Below, piece after piece: positions 9,183 to 17,809 of a DNA stretch of 64,000 bases (the first letter of the stretch is position 1; every line of letters starts with the position of its first letter). This stretch comes from Bradyrhizobium sp. ORS 285 (GTDB taxonomy: Bacteria > Pseudomonadota > Alphaproteobacteria > Rhizobiales > Xanthobacteraceae). Below the pieces are notes generated by a model that was given only the letters and a program-made list of their open reading frames with translations, ran no database searches and was not told the origin of the DNA. The position numbers were made by a program, and so were the translations under genes. The stretch is from positions 2,377,001-2,441,000 of the forward strand of contig NZ_LT859959.1 in NCBI RefSeq assembly GCF_900176205.1, in the 5' to 3' direction.

Positions 9183-10028
9183 ATGCCGAGATATGAGCGC
9201 GCACCGCTGCTGAAGAAGTTCCGCGACATGGTCCGTCGCGGCGTGCCGATCATCGGCGGCGGCGCCGGCACCGGACTGTCGGCGAAATGCGAGGAGGCGG
9301 GCGGCATCGACCTGATCGTGATCTACAATTCCGGCCGCTACCGCATGGCCGGCCGCGGCTCGCTGGCCGGGCTGATGGCCTATGGCGACGCCAATGCGAT
9401 CGTGATCGAGATGGCCGCCGAGGTGCTGCCTGTCGTGAAGAACACGCCGGTGCTCGCGGGCGTCAACGGCACCGACCCGTTCCGCGACATGGATGTCTTC
9501 CTCGACCAGCTCAAGACGCTTGGATTCACGGGAGTACAGAACTTCCCGACGGTCGGCCTGATCGACGGCACCTTCCGCGCCAATCTCGAGGAGACCGGCA
9601 TCTCCTATGCGCTGGAGATCGACATGATCGGCCGCGCCCACGACAAGGATCTGCTGACGACGCCTTACGTCTTCAACGAGGCGCAGGCCACCGGCATGGC
9701 GATCGCCGGCGCGGACATCATCGTCTGCCATCTCGGCCTGACCACCGGCGGCTCGATCGGCGCGCAGACCGCGCCGAAGCTGGAAGACTGTCCCGGTCTG
9801 ATCGACAGCTGGGCGTCAGCGGCGCTCAGCGTCAATCCGGAAATCCTGGTGATGGCGCATGGCGGCCCGATCGCCGAGCCGGCCGATGCCGACTTCATCA
9901 TGAAGCACACGAAGAACTGCCACGGCTTCTACGGCGCCTCCTCGATGGAGCGGCTGCCGGTGGAGCGGGCGCTGACCGAGCAGGTGAGACATTTCAAGGC
10001 AATCAGCTCGCGGCCGCGCCGCGTCTGA
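9183..10028 (+). CDS. PEP-hydrolase-family TIM-barrel protein (Tm-1 C-terminal-like)
   Basis: About 281 residues. Blocks such as [41 protein letters not shown] and [14 protein letters not shown] mark the TIM-barrel family annotated as phosphoenolpyruvate hydrolase (PF09370), which also resembles the C-terminal domain of plant Tm-1. I chose ATG 9183 because GCGAGG lies eight bases before it; ATG 9177, which overlaps the upstream stop, is also possible. The family annotation rests on weak biochemistry, so the reaction here is open: a retro-aldol or C-C hydrolase acting on an intermediate of this operon fits equally well. The N-terminal half of Tm-1 is fused to the ATPase just upstream. Confidence 0.8.
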   Translation: MPRYERAPLLKKFRDMVRRGVPIIGGGAGTGLSAKCEEAGGIDLIVIYNSGRYRMAGRGSLAGLMAYGDANAIVIEMAAEVLPVVKNTPVLAGVNGTDPFRDMDVFLDQLKTLGFTGVQNFPTVGLIDGTFRANLEETGISYALEIDMIGRAHDKDLLTTPYVFNEAQATGMAIAGADIIVCHLGLTTGGSIGAQTAPKLEDCPGLIDSWASAALSVNPEILVMAHGGPIAEPADADFIMKHTKNCHGFYGASSMERLPVERALTEQVRHFKAISSRPRRV

Positions 10029-10103
10029 GGTGACAACAGGAGATCCAGCAGCGATGGCGCCTGGCGCCGCGCTCGCCGGACAGGAGATTGAGGGAGGAAT
10101 GCA

Positions 10104-12992
10104 ATGTCCGGGGCATTGATCGGTGAGCTGATCTTGTGGCTGATCATTGCGATCATCGTCATCGTGGTCGCCGTCTACATCGTCAACTGGCTCTACCACC
10201 GCTCCTCGAAGGAGGTCTCCTTCGTCCGCACCGGCTTCATGGGCGAGCGCGTGGTCATCAACGGCGGCGCCTTCGTGATGCCGTTCATTCACGACTATAC
10301 GCCGGTCAACATGAACGTGCTGCCGATGGGCATCACGCGCGCGAGGCAGGACGCGGTGATCACCCGCGACCGCATGCGGGTCGATGTCGAGGCCGACTTC
10401 TACGTCCGGGTGCAGCCGACCCGCGAGGCGGTCTCGATCGCGGCCGCGACGCTCGGCCGCCGGACGCTCGAACCGGAAAAGCTGCACGCGCTGCTCTCCG
10501 GCAAGTTCATCTCCGCCCTGCGCTCCGTGGCAGCCGAGATGACGATGGAGCAGATGCACGAGCAGCGCGGCGACTACGTCTCCCGCGTGAAGGCCGCCGC
10601 CTCCGAGGCGCTGGCGCAGAACGGGCTTGAGCTTGAATCCGTCGCGATCACCGATCTCGACCAGACCGATCTGGAGTTCTTCAACCCGTCGAACCGGTTC
10701 GATGCCGAAGGCCTGACCCGGCTGATGGAGGACATCGAGAGCAAGCGCAAGCTGCGCAACGACATCGAGCAGGACTCGATGATCAAGATCCGCACCCGCA
10801 ACCTGGAGGCCGAACGCGAGGCGCTGGAGATCGAGCGCGAGAGCGAGACCGCGCGGCTGGAGCAGGAGCGCGACATCGAGATGCGCCGCGCCTTGCAGCG
10901 GACGGAGGTGGCGCGCGAGCGGGCGCTGCGCGAGACCGAAGCGGAGCAGGCGCAGATCTCGGCGCGTGAGGCGATCGAGAAGGCCCGCATCGCCAACGAG
11001 CTGACGATCGCGGAGGCGCGGATCGCGGCCGAGCGCGAAACGCGGCAGCGCGAGATCGAGCGCACGCGCGCGGTCGAGGAGCGCGAGCTCTTGGCGCGCG
11101 AGGACATCGAGAAAGCACGGATCGCCAATCAGCGCGCCATCGACGCTGCCCGCATCGAGTCCGAGCGTGAGGTGCGCCAGCGCGACATCGAGCGGACGCG
11201 AACGATCGAAGAAGCCGAGATCGCCGCGCGCGAAGCGGTGGAGAAGGCGCGCATCCAGCAGGACCGTGTCGTCTCCGATGCGCGGATCGCCAATGACGAG
11301 GAGACCCGCCGCCGCGAGATCGAGCGCACCCGCGCGATCGAGCAGGCGGAGATCGCGGCGCGCGAGGCGACGGAAAAGGCGCGCATCGCGCAGACCATGA
11401 TCGTCAATCTGGAGCGGATCAGCTCCGACGAGCGGACGCGCGCCACCGAGATCGCGCAGGTGCGCGCGATCCAGCAGGCGGAGATCGAGGCGCAGAAGGC
11501 GGTTGAAGCCGCCCGCATCGCACGCGAGCAGGCGCTGTCGGCGGAACGTATTGCTGCCGAGCACGCGACACGCAAGCTGGAGATCGAGCGCAATCAAGGT
11601 ATCGAGATCGCCGGCATCGCCGCGCGGGAGGCGACGGAAGCGAGCCGCATTGCGCAGGAAGAGCGGGTGCGCGCACTGGAGATCGCCCGCGTCAGGACCA
11701 TCGAAGAGGCCGACATTGCTTCGCGCGAGGCGATCGAGGCGGCGCGGATCGCGCAGGAGCAGGCGGTCGCCGCCAAGCGCATCCTCTCCGAGCAGGAAAC
11801 GCGCAGCCTGGAGATCTCGCGCACCGAAGCCGTCGAGGCTGCCGATCTCAAGCGGCGCGAAGCCGTCGAGCGGCGGCGCATCGAGGTCGAGTTGGCGCTG
11901 GAGGCCGAGCGCATCGCTTCGTCGCGGACGCGTGAGGTGCTCAACATCGATCAGAAGAAGGCGATCGAGCTGGCCGATGAAATCAGAGTGATCGAGCTCG
12001 CGGCCAAGCGCGCCGAGCGCATCGATGCCGACCGTCAGGTGAAGGAAGCCGAGATCGTCGCGCGCAAACAGGTCGAGACCGCCGACGTCTCGCGCGAGCA
12101 GGCGCTGGAGGCGGTCCGGCTGGAGCGCCGCCGGGCCATCGAGCAGCTCGAAGTGGCGCGCGTGCAGTCGCTGCAGGAGGCCGAGATCGCCGCCCGCGAG
12201 GAGGTCGAGCGTGCGCGCATCGCATCCGATCGCGGCCTCGACGAGGCCCGCATCGGGAGGGAACGCGAGCTGCGCAAGCTCGAGGTCAACCGCGAGAAGG
12301 ACGTCGAGACGGCGCTGATGGAGAAGGCGATCGCGCTGTACCAGAAGTCGCTGGAGGAGTCCGCGGCCAAGGTGACGGCGGAGGAGGCGCGCACGCGCGC
12401 GACCGAGGCCGCGGAGAAGGTGATCACGGCACGCGAGAGCGAGATCGCCCGACGCCGCAAGACGGTCGAGGTGCTGCTCGCCGAGAAGCAGGCGGAGGAG
12501 ACCCGCATCGCCGCCGAGGCCGAGCGCGTGCGCGCGGCGGTGGAAGCCGAAGCGCAGCGGCTGCTCAACGAGGCCGAAAACGTGCTGACCGACCAGGCGC
12601 GCTACTCGCTGTTCCGCCGCAAGTTGCTCGACCGCATTGAGGGCATCGTGCGTGAGAGCGTCAAGCCGATGGAGAAGATCGAAGGCATTCGTATCCTCCA
12701 GGTCGACGGCCTCAATGGAAATGGCGGCGGCAATGGCGGAAGAAGCGCGACCGACGAGGTGATCGACTCGGCGCTGCGCTACCGCGTGCAGGCGCCGCTG
12801 ATCGACTCCATCCTCTCCGACATCGGCGTCGAGGGCGGCAGTCTCGCCAAGATGCCGGGCCTGATCCGCGAAGCCAGGGACATGCAGGGCATCCGCAAGG
12901 ACACGGCGGCGCGCAAGGATGCCGGCGGCGGAGCCGGCGACGGAACACCGACCGAGCCGTCGGGCGACCGTGGTCCGCGCAAGAAGGGTTGA
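10104..12992 (+). CDS. Flotillin/YqiK-like membrane protein with very long coiled coil
   Basis: A 962-residue protein. A hydrophobic helix at residues 5-30 anchors it in the membrane. An SPFH (band 7) domain follows to about 205, with flotillin-like text such as VSFVRTGFMGERVVINGGAF and LESVAITDLDQTDLEFFNPSN. Residues about 215-780 are almost entirely charged helix with an 11-residue period, giving 44-residue repeats in the core (287-627). The C-terminal 180 residues are flotillin-like, with a Gly/Asn-rich insert and a basic tail. Typical flotillins have 450-700 residues. ATG 10104 follows AGGGAGGA by five bases. Flotillins scaffold membrane microdomains; here it lies between the importer and the molybdenum hydroxylase genes, suggesting it organises that assembly at the membrane. 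That role is inferred. Confidence 0.88.
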   Translation: MSGALIGELILWLIIAIIVIVVAVYIVNWLYHRSSKEVSFVRTGFMGERVVINGGAFVMPFIHDYTPVNMNVLPMGITRARQDAVITRDRMRVDVEADFYVRVQPTREAVSIAAATLGRRTLEPEKLHALLSGKFISALRSVAAEMTMEQMHEQRGDYVSRVKAAASEALAQNGLELESVAITDLDQTDLEFFNPSNRFDAEGLTRLMEDIESKRKLRNDIEQDSMIKIRTRNLEAEREALEIERESETARLEQERDIEMRRALQRTEVARERALRETEAEQAQISAREAIEKARIANELTIAEARIAAERETRQREIERTRAVEERELLAREDIEKARIANQRAIDAARIESEREVRQRDIERTRTIEEAEIAAREAVEKARIQQDRVVSDARIANDEETRRREIERTRAIEQAEIAAREATEKARIAQTMIVNLERISSDERTRATEIAQVRAIQQAEIEAQKAVEAARIAREQALSAERIAAEHATRKLEIERNQGIEIAGIAAREATEASRIAQEERVRALEIARVRTIEEADIASREAIEAARIAQEQAVAAKRILSEQETRSLEISRTEAVEAADLKRREAVERRRIEVELALEAERIASSRTREVLNIDQKKAIELADEIRVIELAAKRAERIDADRQVKEAEIVARKQVETADVSREQALEAVRLERRRAIEQLEVARVQSLQEAEIAAREEVERARIASDRGLDEARIGRERELRKLEVNREKDVETALMEKAIALYQKSLEESAAKVTAEEARTRATEAAEKVITARESEIARRRKTVEVLLAEKQAEETRIAAEAERVRAAVEAEAQRLLNEAENVLTDQARYSLFRRKLLDRIEGIVRESVKPMEKIEGIRILQVDGLNGNGGGNGGRSATDEVIDSALRYRVQAPLIDSILSDIGVEGGSLAKMPGLIREARDMQGIRKDTAARKDAGGGAGDGTPTEPSGDRGPRKKG
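10962..11984 (+). repeat. 132-bp coding repeats (44-residue units of four 11-mers)
   Basis: Inside the flotillin-like gene, residues 287-627 divide exactly into units of 44 residues beginning at 287, 331, 375, 419, 463, (507, only 33 residues), 540 and 584. Each unit is four 11-mers, the first reading AREAIEKARIA and close variants, the third near EREVRQRDIE, the fourth RTRAIEEAEIA. Weaker 11-mers continue to about residue 750. An 11-residue period fits three helical turns and predicts a hendecad coiled coil. Confidence 0.85.
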
Positions 12993-12998
12993 TGCGAG

Positions 12999-13436
12999 AT
13001 GGCGAGGGTTTACGTCTCCACGGTCGTCAATGCGCGCAATGATCGGGTCTGGGCGCGTGTCCGCGATTTCAACGGCCTGCCGAATTGGCATCCGGCCATC
13101 GCCGAGAGCCGCATCGAGGGCGGCGAGCCCGCCGACAAGATCGGTTGCGTCAGGGATTTTCGTCTGCGCAACGGCGATCGTATCCGCGAAAAGCTGCTCG
13201 GCCTGTCCGACTACGACATGTTCTGCACCTACTCGATCCTGGAATCGCCGATGGGCGTGTCGAACTACGTCGCCACCTTGCGGCTGACGCCGGTGACGGA
13301 CGGCGACAAGACGTTCCTGGAATGGACGGCCGAGTTCGACTGCGCGCCGGAGCGCGAGGCCGATCTGGTCGGCTCGATCGGCGGCGGCGTGTTCCAGGGT
13401 GGCTTCGATGCGCTCAAGCGCGCCTTCGGAGGCTAG
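12999..13436 (+). CDS. SRPBCC-family (START-like) protein 1
   Basis: A 145-residue protein of the polyketide-cyclase/CoxG-like SRPBCC superfamily, a helix-grip fold that encloses a hydrophobic ligand. Characteristic pieces are NDRVWARVRDFNGLPNWHPA, DKIGCVRDFRL and LTPVTDGDKTFLEW. No signal peptide is visible. It begins six bases after the flotillin stop and is followed by a paralogue with the same blocks in the same order. In CO-dehydrogenase operons the SRPBCC protein CoxG recruits the enzyme to the membrane; a similar job near the molybdenum hydroxylase is possible, as is binding of a pathway intermediate. Confidence 0.82.
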   Translation: MARVYVSTVVNARNDRVWARVRDFNGLPNWHPAIAESRIEGGEPADKIGCVRDFRLRNGDRIREKLLGLSDYDMFCTYSILESPMGVSNYVATLRLTPVTDGDKTFLEWTAEFDCAPEREADLVGSIGGGVFQGGFDALKRAFGG

Positions 13437-13440
13437 CGCC

Positions 13441-13884
13441 GTGCCGCACGTCGTCAAGAGCACCATCGTCGATGCCCCCACCGATCGGGTGTGGGAGGTG
13501 CTGCGCGACTTCAATGGCCACGATCGCTGGCACCCGGCGGTCGCGACCTCGGCGATCGAGCGCTCGCAGACGTCCGACAAGATCGGCTGCGTCAGGCGCT
13601 TCCGGCTCCAGGACGGCTCGGAATTGCGCGAGCAGTTGCTCGCGCTCTCCGACCTCGAACAGAGCTTCAGCTACTGCCTGCTCGATACCCCGGTCCAGCT
13701 CTTCAACTACGTCGCCCATGTCCGGCTGCTGCCGGTCACTGACGGCGACCGCACGTTCTGGCACTGGGAGAGCCGTTTCACGACTCGGCCCGAGCAGACC
13801 GAAGCGCTGACGCGCATGGTAGCGGAAGACATCTACCAGGCCGGCTTCGAGGCGATCCGCTCGCATCTGAAGCAGGCGGCATGA
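13441..13884 (+). CDS. SRPBCC-family (START-like) protein 2
   Basis: A 147-residue paralogue of the preceding gene. Both share DRVW, LRDFNG, WHPA, DKIGCVR and LPVTDGD in the same order, so the pair arose by tandem duplication and then diverged. I place the start at GTG 13441, seven bases after GGAGG; the frame continues upstream to 13399 but would overlap the first copy without a ribosome-binding site. The duplication suggests a heterodimer or two ligands. It is followed after 15 bases by the FAD subunit of the molybdenum hydroxylase. Confidence 0.82.
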   Translation: MPHVVKSTIVDAPTDRVWEVLRDFNGHDRWHPAVATSAIERSQTSDKIGCVRRFRLQDGSELREQLLALSDLEQSFSYCLLDTPVQLFNYVAHVRLLPVTDGDRTFWHWESRFTTRPEQTEALTRMVAEDIYQAGFEAIRSHLKQAA

Positions 13885-13899
13885 ACGAGAGGTGAGCCG

Positions 13900-14721
13900 A
13901 TGCCGGTGACGGTCAGGACATTCCAGGCGCTGAGCGAGGCGGCGTCCGCGCTGTCGTCGGATCGCGCGGCGCGCTATCTCGGCGGCGGCACGCTGGTGAT
14001 GCGTGATCTCAACGAGGGTGACGTCTCGATTGGGACCGTGGTCCGCGCCACCGACCGCGCCTTGCAGGGCATCGAAGCCGCCGGCGCGCGTGTGCGCATC
14101 GGCGCCGGCGTCACCTTCGCGCGTGTGCTGGCCGAGCGCGAACTCGCCTTCCTGCATCCGGCCGCGCGCTCGATCGGCGGCCCGGCGGTGCGCAACATGG
14201 GCACCGTCGGCGGCAACCTGTTCGCGCCAGCGCCGTTCGGCGACTTCACGGTGGCGCTGCTGGCGCTCGACGGCATGATCTCGCTGCAGGGCGGCTTCGG
14301 GTTGCGCGACATGCCGCTCGAGGAATTCCTGCAATCGCGCGACCGTCAGGCGGGTGCGCTGGTCGTGGCCGTATCCTGCATCCGGCCCGTATCGGCCGAT
14401 GCATTCCGCTACCGCAAGATCGCGCGCATCAAGCCGAAGGGCGGCTCGGTCATCACGCTCGCGGCGCACCTCCCGCAGAGCGGCGGCCGCGTCACCGGCG
14501 CGCGCATCGCACTGGGGTCGATGGCACCGACCGCGATCCGCGCCAAGGCCGCCGAGCGCGCGCTGGAAGGCCGGCCGCTCGATGCCAGCGCGATGAGTGC
14601 GGCGGCCGCCGCAGCAGGCGAGGGCACGTCGCCAGCCGATAACTCGCTGGCGAGCGCGTGGTACCGCCGCGAGGTTGTCGGCGTGCATCTGCGGCGGTTG
14701 TTGTCGGGACAGGAGAGCTAG
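13900..14721 (+). CDS. Molybdenum hydroxylase FAD subunit (CoxM/XdhB-medium type)
   Basis: A 273-residue FAD-binding subunit of the xanthine-dehydrogenase family. Residues ARYLGGGTLVM (about 25-35) and the canonical RNMGTVGGNLFAP (about 103-115) contact FAD. The C-terminal CO_deh_flav_C part follows (RYRKIARIKPKGGSVITLA). In such enzymes electrons pass from the Mo centre through two [2Fe-2S] clusters to this FAD. A good GAGAGGTGAG site precedes ATG 13900. The following genes supply the Fe-S and Mo subunits. Confidence 0.9.
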   Translation: MPVTVRTFQALSEAASALSSDRAARYLGGGTLVMRDLNEGDVSIGTVVRATDRALQGIEAAGARVRIGAGVTFARVLAERELAFLHPAARSIGGPAVRNMGTVGGNLFAPAPFGDFTVALLALDGMISLQGGFGLRDMPLEEFLQSRDRQAGALVVAVSCIRPVSADAFRYRKIARIKPKGGSVITLAAHLPQSGGRVTGARIALGSMAPTAIRAKAAERALEGRPLDASAMSAAAAAAGEGTSPADNSLASAWYRREVVGVHLRRLLSGQES

Positions 14722-14724
14722 GTC

Positions 14725-15201
14725 ATGGCGAAAACTCCGCTGCAGTTTCGCCACAACGGACGCGATGTCGCGCTGTTCGTCGATGGCGGTACCAATCTTC
14801 TGGTCGTGCTCCGAGAAATGCTCGGTGACGTGACGCCAAAATTCGGCTGCGGGCAGGGCGGCTGTGGCGCCTGCACCGTGCTGATTGATGGCGAGGCGCA
14901 CCTCTCCTGCCTGACGCTCGCCGAGACCGTCGAGGGCCGCGCGGTCGAGACGCTCGACGGCATCAAGTCCGGGCCGAACCTGCATCCGCTGCAACGCGCC
15001 TTCGCGGAAGGGTTTGCCGCGCAATGCGGCTTTTGCACGCCGGGCATGCTGATGGCCGCCAAGGCGCTGCTCGATCGCAATCCGCAGCCGAGCCGCGAGC
15101 AGGTGGTGGAGGCGATCTCCGGCAACATCTGCCGCTGCACCGGCTACGAGCCGATCATCAATGCGGTGCTGGCGGCGGCCGCATCGCGCGCGAGCGCCTG
15201 A
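14725..15201 (+). CDS. Molybdenum hydroxylase [2Fe-2S] subunit (CoxS type)
   Basis: A 158-residue iron-sulfur subunit. The plant-type cluster motif FGCGQGGCGACTVLIDG lies at about residues 45-61 with a further Cys in HLSCLTLAE. The helical second cluster domain has QCGFCTPGMLM (about 100-110) and CRCTGYEPI (about 136-144). All eight expected cysteines are present. It sits between the FAD subunit and the split Mo-binding subunit, three and twelve bases away respectively. Confidence 0.93.
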   Translation: MAKTPLQFRHNGRDVALFVDGGTNLLVVLREMLGDVTPKFGCGQGGCGACTVLIDGEAHLSCLTLAETVEGRAVETLDGIKSGPNLHPLQRAFAEGFAAQCGFCTPGMLMAAKALLDRNPQPSREQVVEAISGNICRCTGYEPIINAVLAAAASRASA

Positions 15202-15213
15202 GGGGAGAGCGTC

Positions 15214-16779
15214 ATGCTGGAACTGCGCAAGGACATCTTCGCCGACGAGCGCGACGACAATCTCAACGAGGTCGGCAAGGGTACGCAGCGCCAGGATATG
15301 CTGGGCCACGTCACCGGCACCTCGACCTATTTCAATGACCACAAGCTGCAGGGCATGCTGCATCTGCGTGTCGTGAGATCCACGCAGCCGCATGCGAGGC
15401 TGCGCCGCGTCGACACCAGCGAGGCCGAGCGAAGCGAGGGCGTCCGGCGGGTCATCAAGGGCGCCGATGTGCCGCGCAATCTCAACACGCTGCTCAGCCT
15501 GATCAATTTCGGCAAGGACGACGAGCCGACGCTGGCCGTCGACAAGGTGCGCTATCGCGGCGAGCCGATCGTCGCCATTGTCGCCGACACGCCGCGTGCG
15601 GCTGCCGAGGCGGCGGCCAAGGTGCGCGTCGACTACGAGGCCTTGCCGGCGGTGTTCGATGTCGAGGAGGCGCTGAAGCCCGGCGCGCCGACGGTCAACG
15701 AGACCTATCCGAAGAACACCTTCACCTATCACGAGCGCTACGATCATCAGAAGCTGCGGTTCGGCGATGTCGAACGCGGGTTTGCTCAGGCCGATCACGT
15801 GCTGGAGCAGCGTTACCAGATGTCGCCGATCGAGCATGCGCCGGTCGAGACCAACGGCTCGATTGCCGCGCCCGACACCAACGGGCGCTACGTCGTCTAC
15901 ACCTCCACCCAGGCGCTGTTCTTCTCGCTCGACACCTGCGCCAAGATCCTCGATCTGCCGTCGAACACGTTCCATTTCATCGGCGGCACCGTCGGCGGCG
16001 GCTTCGGCGGCAAGGTCGACACCTTGACCGAGCCGCTCGCGATCCTCGCGGCGATGCTGACCGGGCGGCCGGTGCGCTATTTGTTCGGGCGCGAGGAGGA
16101 GATGCAGTTCGGGCCGCCGCGCGGCGCCGAGCGGATCTACATCAAGGACGGCGTGATGCGCGACGGCCGCATCGTCGCGCGCCAGATCCGCGGCTATTTC
16201 GACTCCGGCGCGTACACGCGGCTGTCGAGCTACGCCGTTGTCAAATGCGCCGCGCATCTGCCTGGGCCGTATACGATCCCGAATGTTCATGGCGACATCT
16301 ACTGCGTCTTCACCAACCGCACGCCGGCGACCGCGATGCGCGGCTTCGGCATCACCGGCATGGACTTCGCGCTCGAATGCCAGATGGACAAGCTCGCGCA
16401 TCTCATTGGCATGGACCCCATGGAGTTCCGTATCCTCAATGCGTACCGCGACGGCGACATGAAGGCGCATCGGCGCGAGGCCAAGAACACCGCGCTGATC
16501 GAATGCGTGCAGGTCGCAGCGGAGAAGGCGAAGTGGCCGATCCGCGAGGAGTTCCGCCGGATGTCGTCGCGCAAGGATGGTGGCGGGGCGCGAGCCGCGG
16601 TGCCGCCCCCACCCCGCGAGCCCGTGCAGCCGCGGTCTGTGCCCGCGCAGCAGCGCACCAGCTACGACCGCGGGCTGCCCATCTCACCGCCCGAGCCGCC
16701 GCCACCACCGAGCCCGGCGCCATCGCCGGGACACGGTGCGACGCGGTTCTCATCCGTCTTCGGCACGAGGAGGCGCTGA
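15214..16779 (+). CDS. Molybdenum hydroxylase Mo subunit, N-terminal half
   Basis: A 521-residue protein with the aldehyde/xanthine dehydrogenase a/b-hammerhead domain (about 20-130) and the first molybdopterin-binding domain (about 140-440). Key blocks are GGTVGGGFGGKVDTLTEPLA and the active-site loop ATAMRGFGITGMD. The RGFG loop differs from the AYxCSFR loop of Cu-Mo CO dehydrogenase. It stops where the second Mo-binding domain should begin and ends in about 60 low-complexity residues rich in Pro, Ser and Arg (PPPPREPVQPRSVP, PPEPPPPPSPAPSPG). The missing half is the next gene, one base after the stop. A natural split, not a frameshift, is the better reading because both halves have clean starts and ends. 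Confidence 0.88.
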   Translation: MLELRKDIFADERDDNLNEVGKGTQRQDMLGHVTGTSTYFNDHKLQGMLHLRVVRSTQPHARLRRVDTSEAERSEGVRRVIKGADVPRNLNTLLSLINFGKDDEPTLAVDKVRYRGEPIVAIVADTPRAAAEAAAKVRVDYEALPAVFDVEEALKPGAPTVNETYPKNTFTYHERYDHQKLRFGDVERGFAQADHVLEQRYQMSPIEHAPVETNGSIAAPDTNGRYVVYTSTQALFFSLDTCAKILDLPSNTFHFIGGTVGGGFGGKVDTLTEPLAILAAMLTGRPVRYLFGREEEMQFGPPRGAERIYIKDGVMRDGRIVARQIRGYFDSGAYTRLSSYAVVKCAAHLPGPYTIPNVHGDIYCVFTNRTPATAMRGFGITGMDFALECQMDKLAHLIGMDPMEFRILNAYRDGDMKAHRREAKNTALIECVQVAAEKAKWPIREEFRRMSSRKDGGGARAAVPPPPREPVQPRSVPAQQRTSYDRGLPISPPEPPPPPSPAPSPGHGATRFSSVFGTRRR

Positions 16780-16780
16780 C

Positions 16781-17803
16781 ATGACCCGATACCGCGGCCG
16801 CGGCATGGCGGCAATCAACTATCCCATCGGCATGAATCTCGGTGGCGATCCGAGCCAGGCGCTGGTGCATTCCAATCCTAGCGGCAAGTTCACGGTGGCG
16901 CTGTCGTCGATCGATCTCGGGCAAGGCATGAAGTCGGTGACGCGGCAGATCTGCGCCGAGACGCTCGGCGTGCCCGTCGAGGACGTCTATGTCGACACGG
17001 CGGACTCCGACACGGGCCCGCATTGCATGGGTTCGTTCGCCTCGCGCGGCACGCATCGCGTCGGCAATGCCGTGATGGCCGCTGCCAAGGAGGCGCGCGG
17101 CGTCATGATGGAGGCGGCGGCAGAGGAACTCGAGGTCAACGCCAGCGACCTCGAGACCGATGGCCGCGGCAACATCCACGTCAGGGGCGCGCCGCATCGC
17201 TCGATCTCGGTGAAGGATGTCGCCATCGCCGCGCAGTTCCGCCAGGGCAAGACCATCTCCGGCCGCGGCATTTTCCTGGTGCCGCTGTCGGACGTCGATC
17301 CCGAGACCGGCGAGATGTCGCCGGCGACCTGCTACGCGCACGCGTGTCTGGTTGCGGAGGTCGACGTCGATGACGAGACCGGCGAGGTCGGCGTGATCAG
17401 GATGGACAGTGCTTATGAGCTCGGGCGAGCGCTCAACCCACGTCTTGTCGAGCAGCAGTTGGTCGGTGGCGCTTGGATGGGGATGAGCCACGCGCTGTAT
17501 GAGACCACCGAGCCGTATTATCCCGATCCCAGGCAGGGCCCGCGCGACTTCGTCGAATATCTGATGCCAGGACCCGGCGACATCTGTCCGCACGACATCG
17601 CGGTGCTGGAGCGGCCCGCGCCCGACGGCCCGTTCGGCGGCAAGGGACCGGGCGAGATGTGCGCCAACCCGGTGCTTCCGGCAATCGCGAATGCGATCTT
17701 CAATGCGGTCGGCGTGCGCATCGATGAGCTGCCGATCACGCCGGAGAAGGTGCTGCGCGCGATCAAGGCGCAGGGCGGCGCGCGGCCGCAAACGCGGCGG
17801 TGA
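16781..17803 (+). CDS. Molybdenum hydroxylase Mo subunit, C-terminal half
   Basis: A 340-residue protein equal to the second Mo-binding domain of the family. It begins MTRYRGRGMAAINYP, matching the point where single-chain subunits cross into this domain, then SSIDLGQGMKSVTRQICAETLG, and has the catalytic glutamate loop FGGKGPGEMCANPVLPAIANA near residue 280-300. ATG 16781 lies one base after the upstream TGA. Nicotinate dehydrogenase of Eubacterium barkeri (NdhL/NdhM) is a known precedent for such a split. With the three preceding genes it should form a complete hydroxylase. Confidence 0.88.
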   Translation: MTRYRGRGMAAINYPIGMNLGGDPSQALVHSNPSGKFTVALSSIDLGQGMKSVTRQICAETLGVPVEDVYVDTADSDTGPHCMGSFASRGTHRVGNAVMAAAKEARGVMMEAAAEELEVNASDLETDGRGNIHVRGAPHRSISVKDVAIAAQFRQGKTISGRGIFLVPLSDVDPETGEMSPATCYAHACLVAEVDVDDETGEVGVIRMDSAYELGRALNPRLVEQQLVGGAWMGMSHALYETTEPYYPDPRQGPRDFVEYLMPGPGDICPHDIAVLERPAPDGPFGGKGPGEMCANPVLPAIANAIFNAVGVRIDELPITPEKVLRAIKAQGGARPQTRR

Positions 17804-17809
17804 CGGCGC

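Noticed and set aside
9816..13580. A very long minus-strand frame opposite the flotillin gene
   Set aside because: It is open because the sense strand is made of Arg/Glu/Ala/Ile codons with high GC at the third position. It has no ribosome-binding site and a low-complexity product; the sense frame has clear domains and a good start.
16560..16800. A frameshifted single Mo subunit (pseudogene)
   Set aside because: The first half ends in a distinct Pro-rich tail, and the second has its own ATG exactly at the domain border. Both are typical of separate genes.
15214..17803. Cu-Mo carbon monoxide dehydrogenase (coxMSL with coxDE)
   Set aside because: The active-site loop reads RGFG and no CSFR-type loop with the copper-binding Cys is present; the large subunit is also split.
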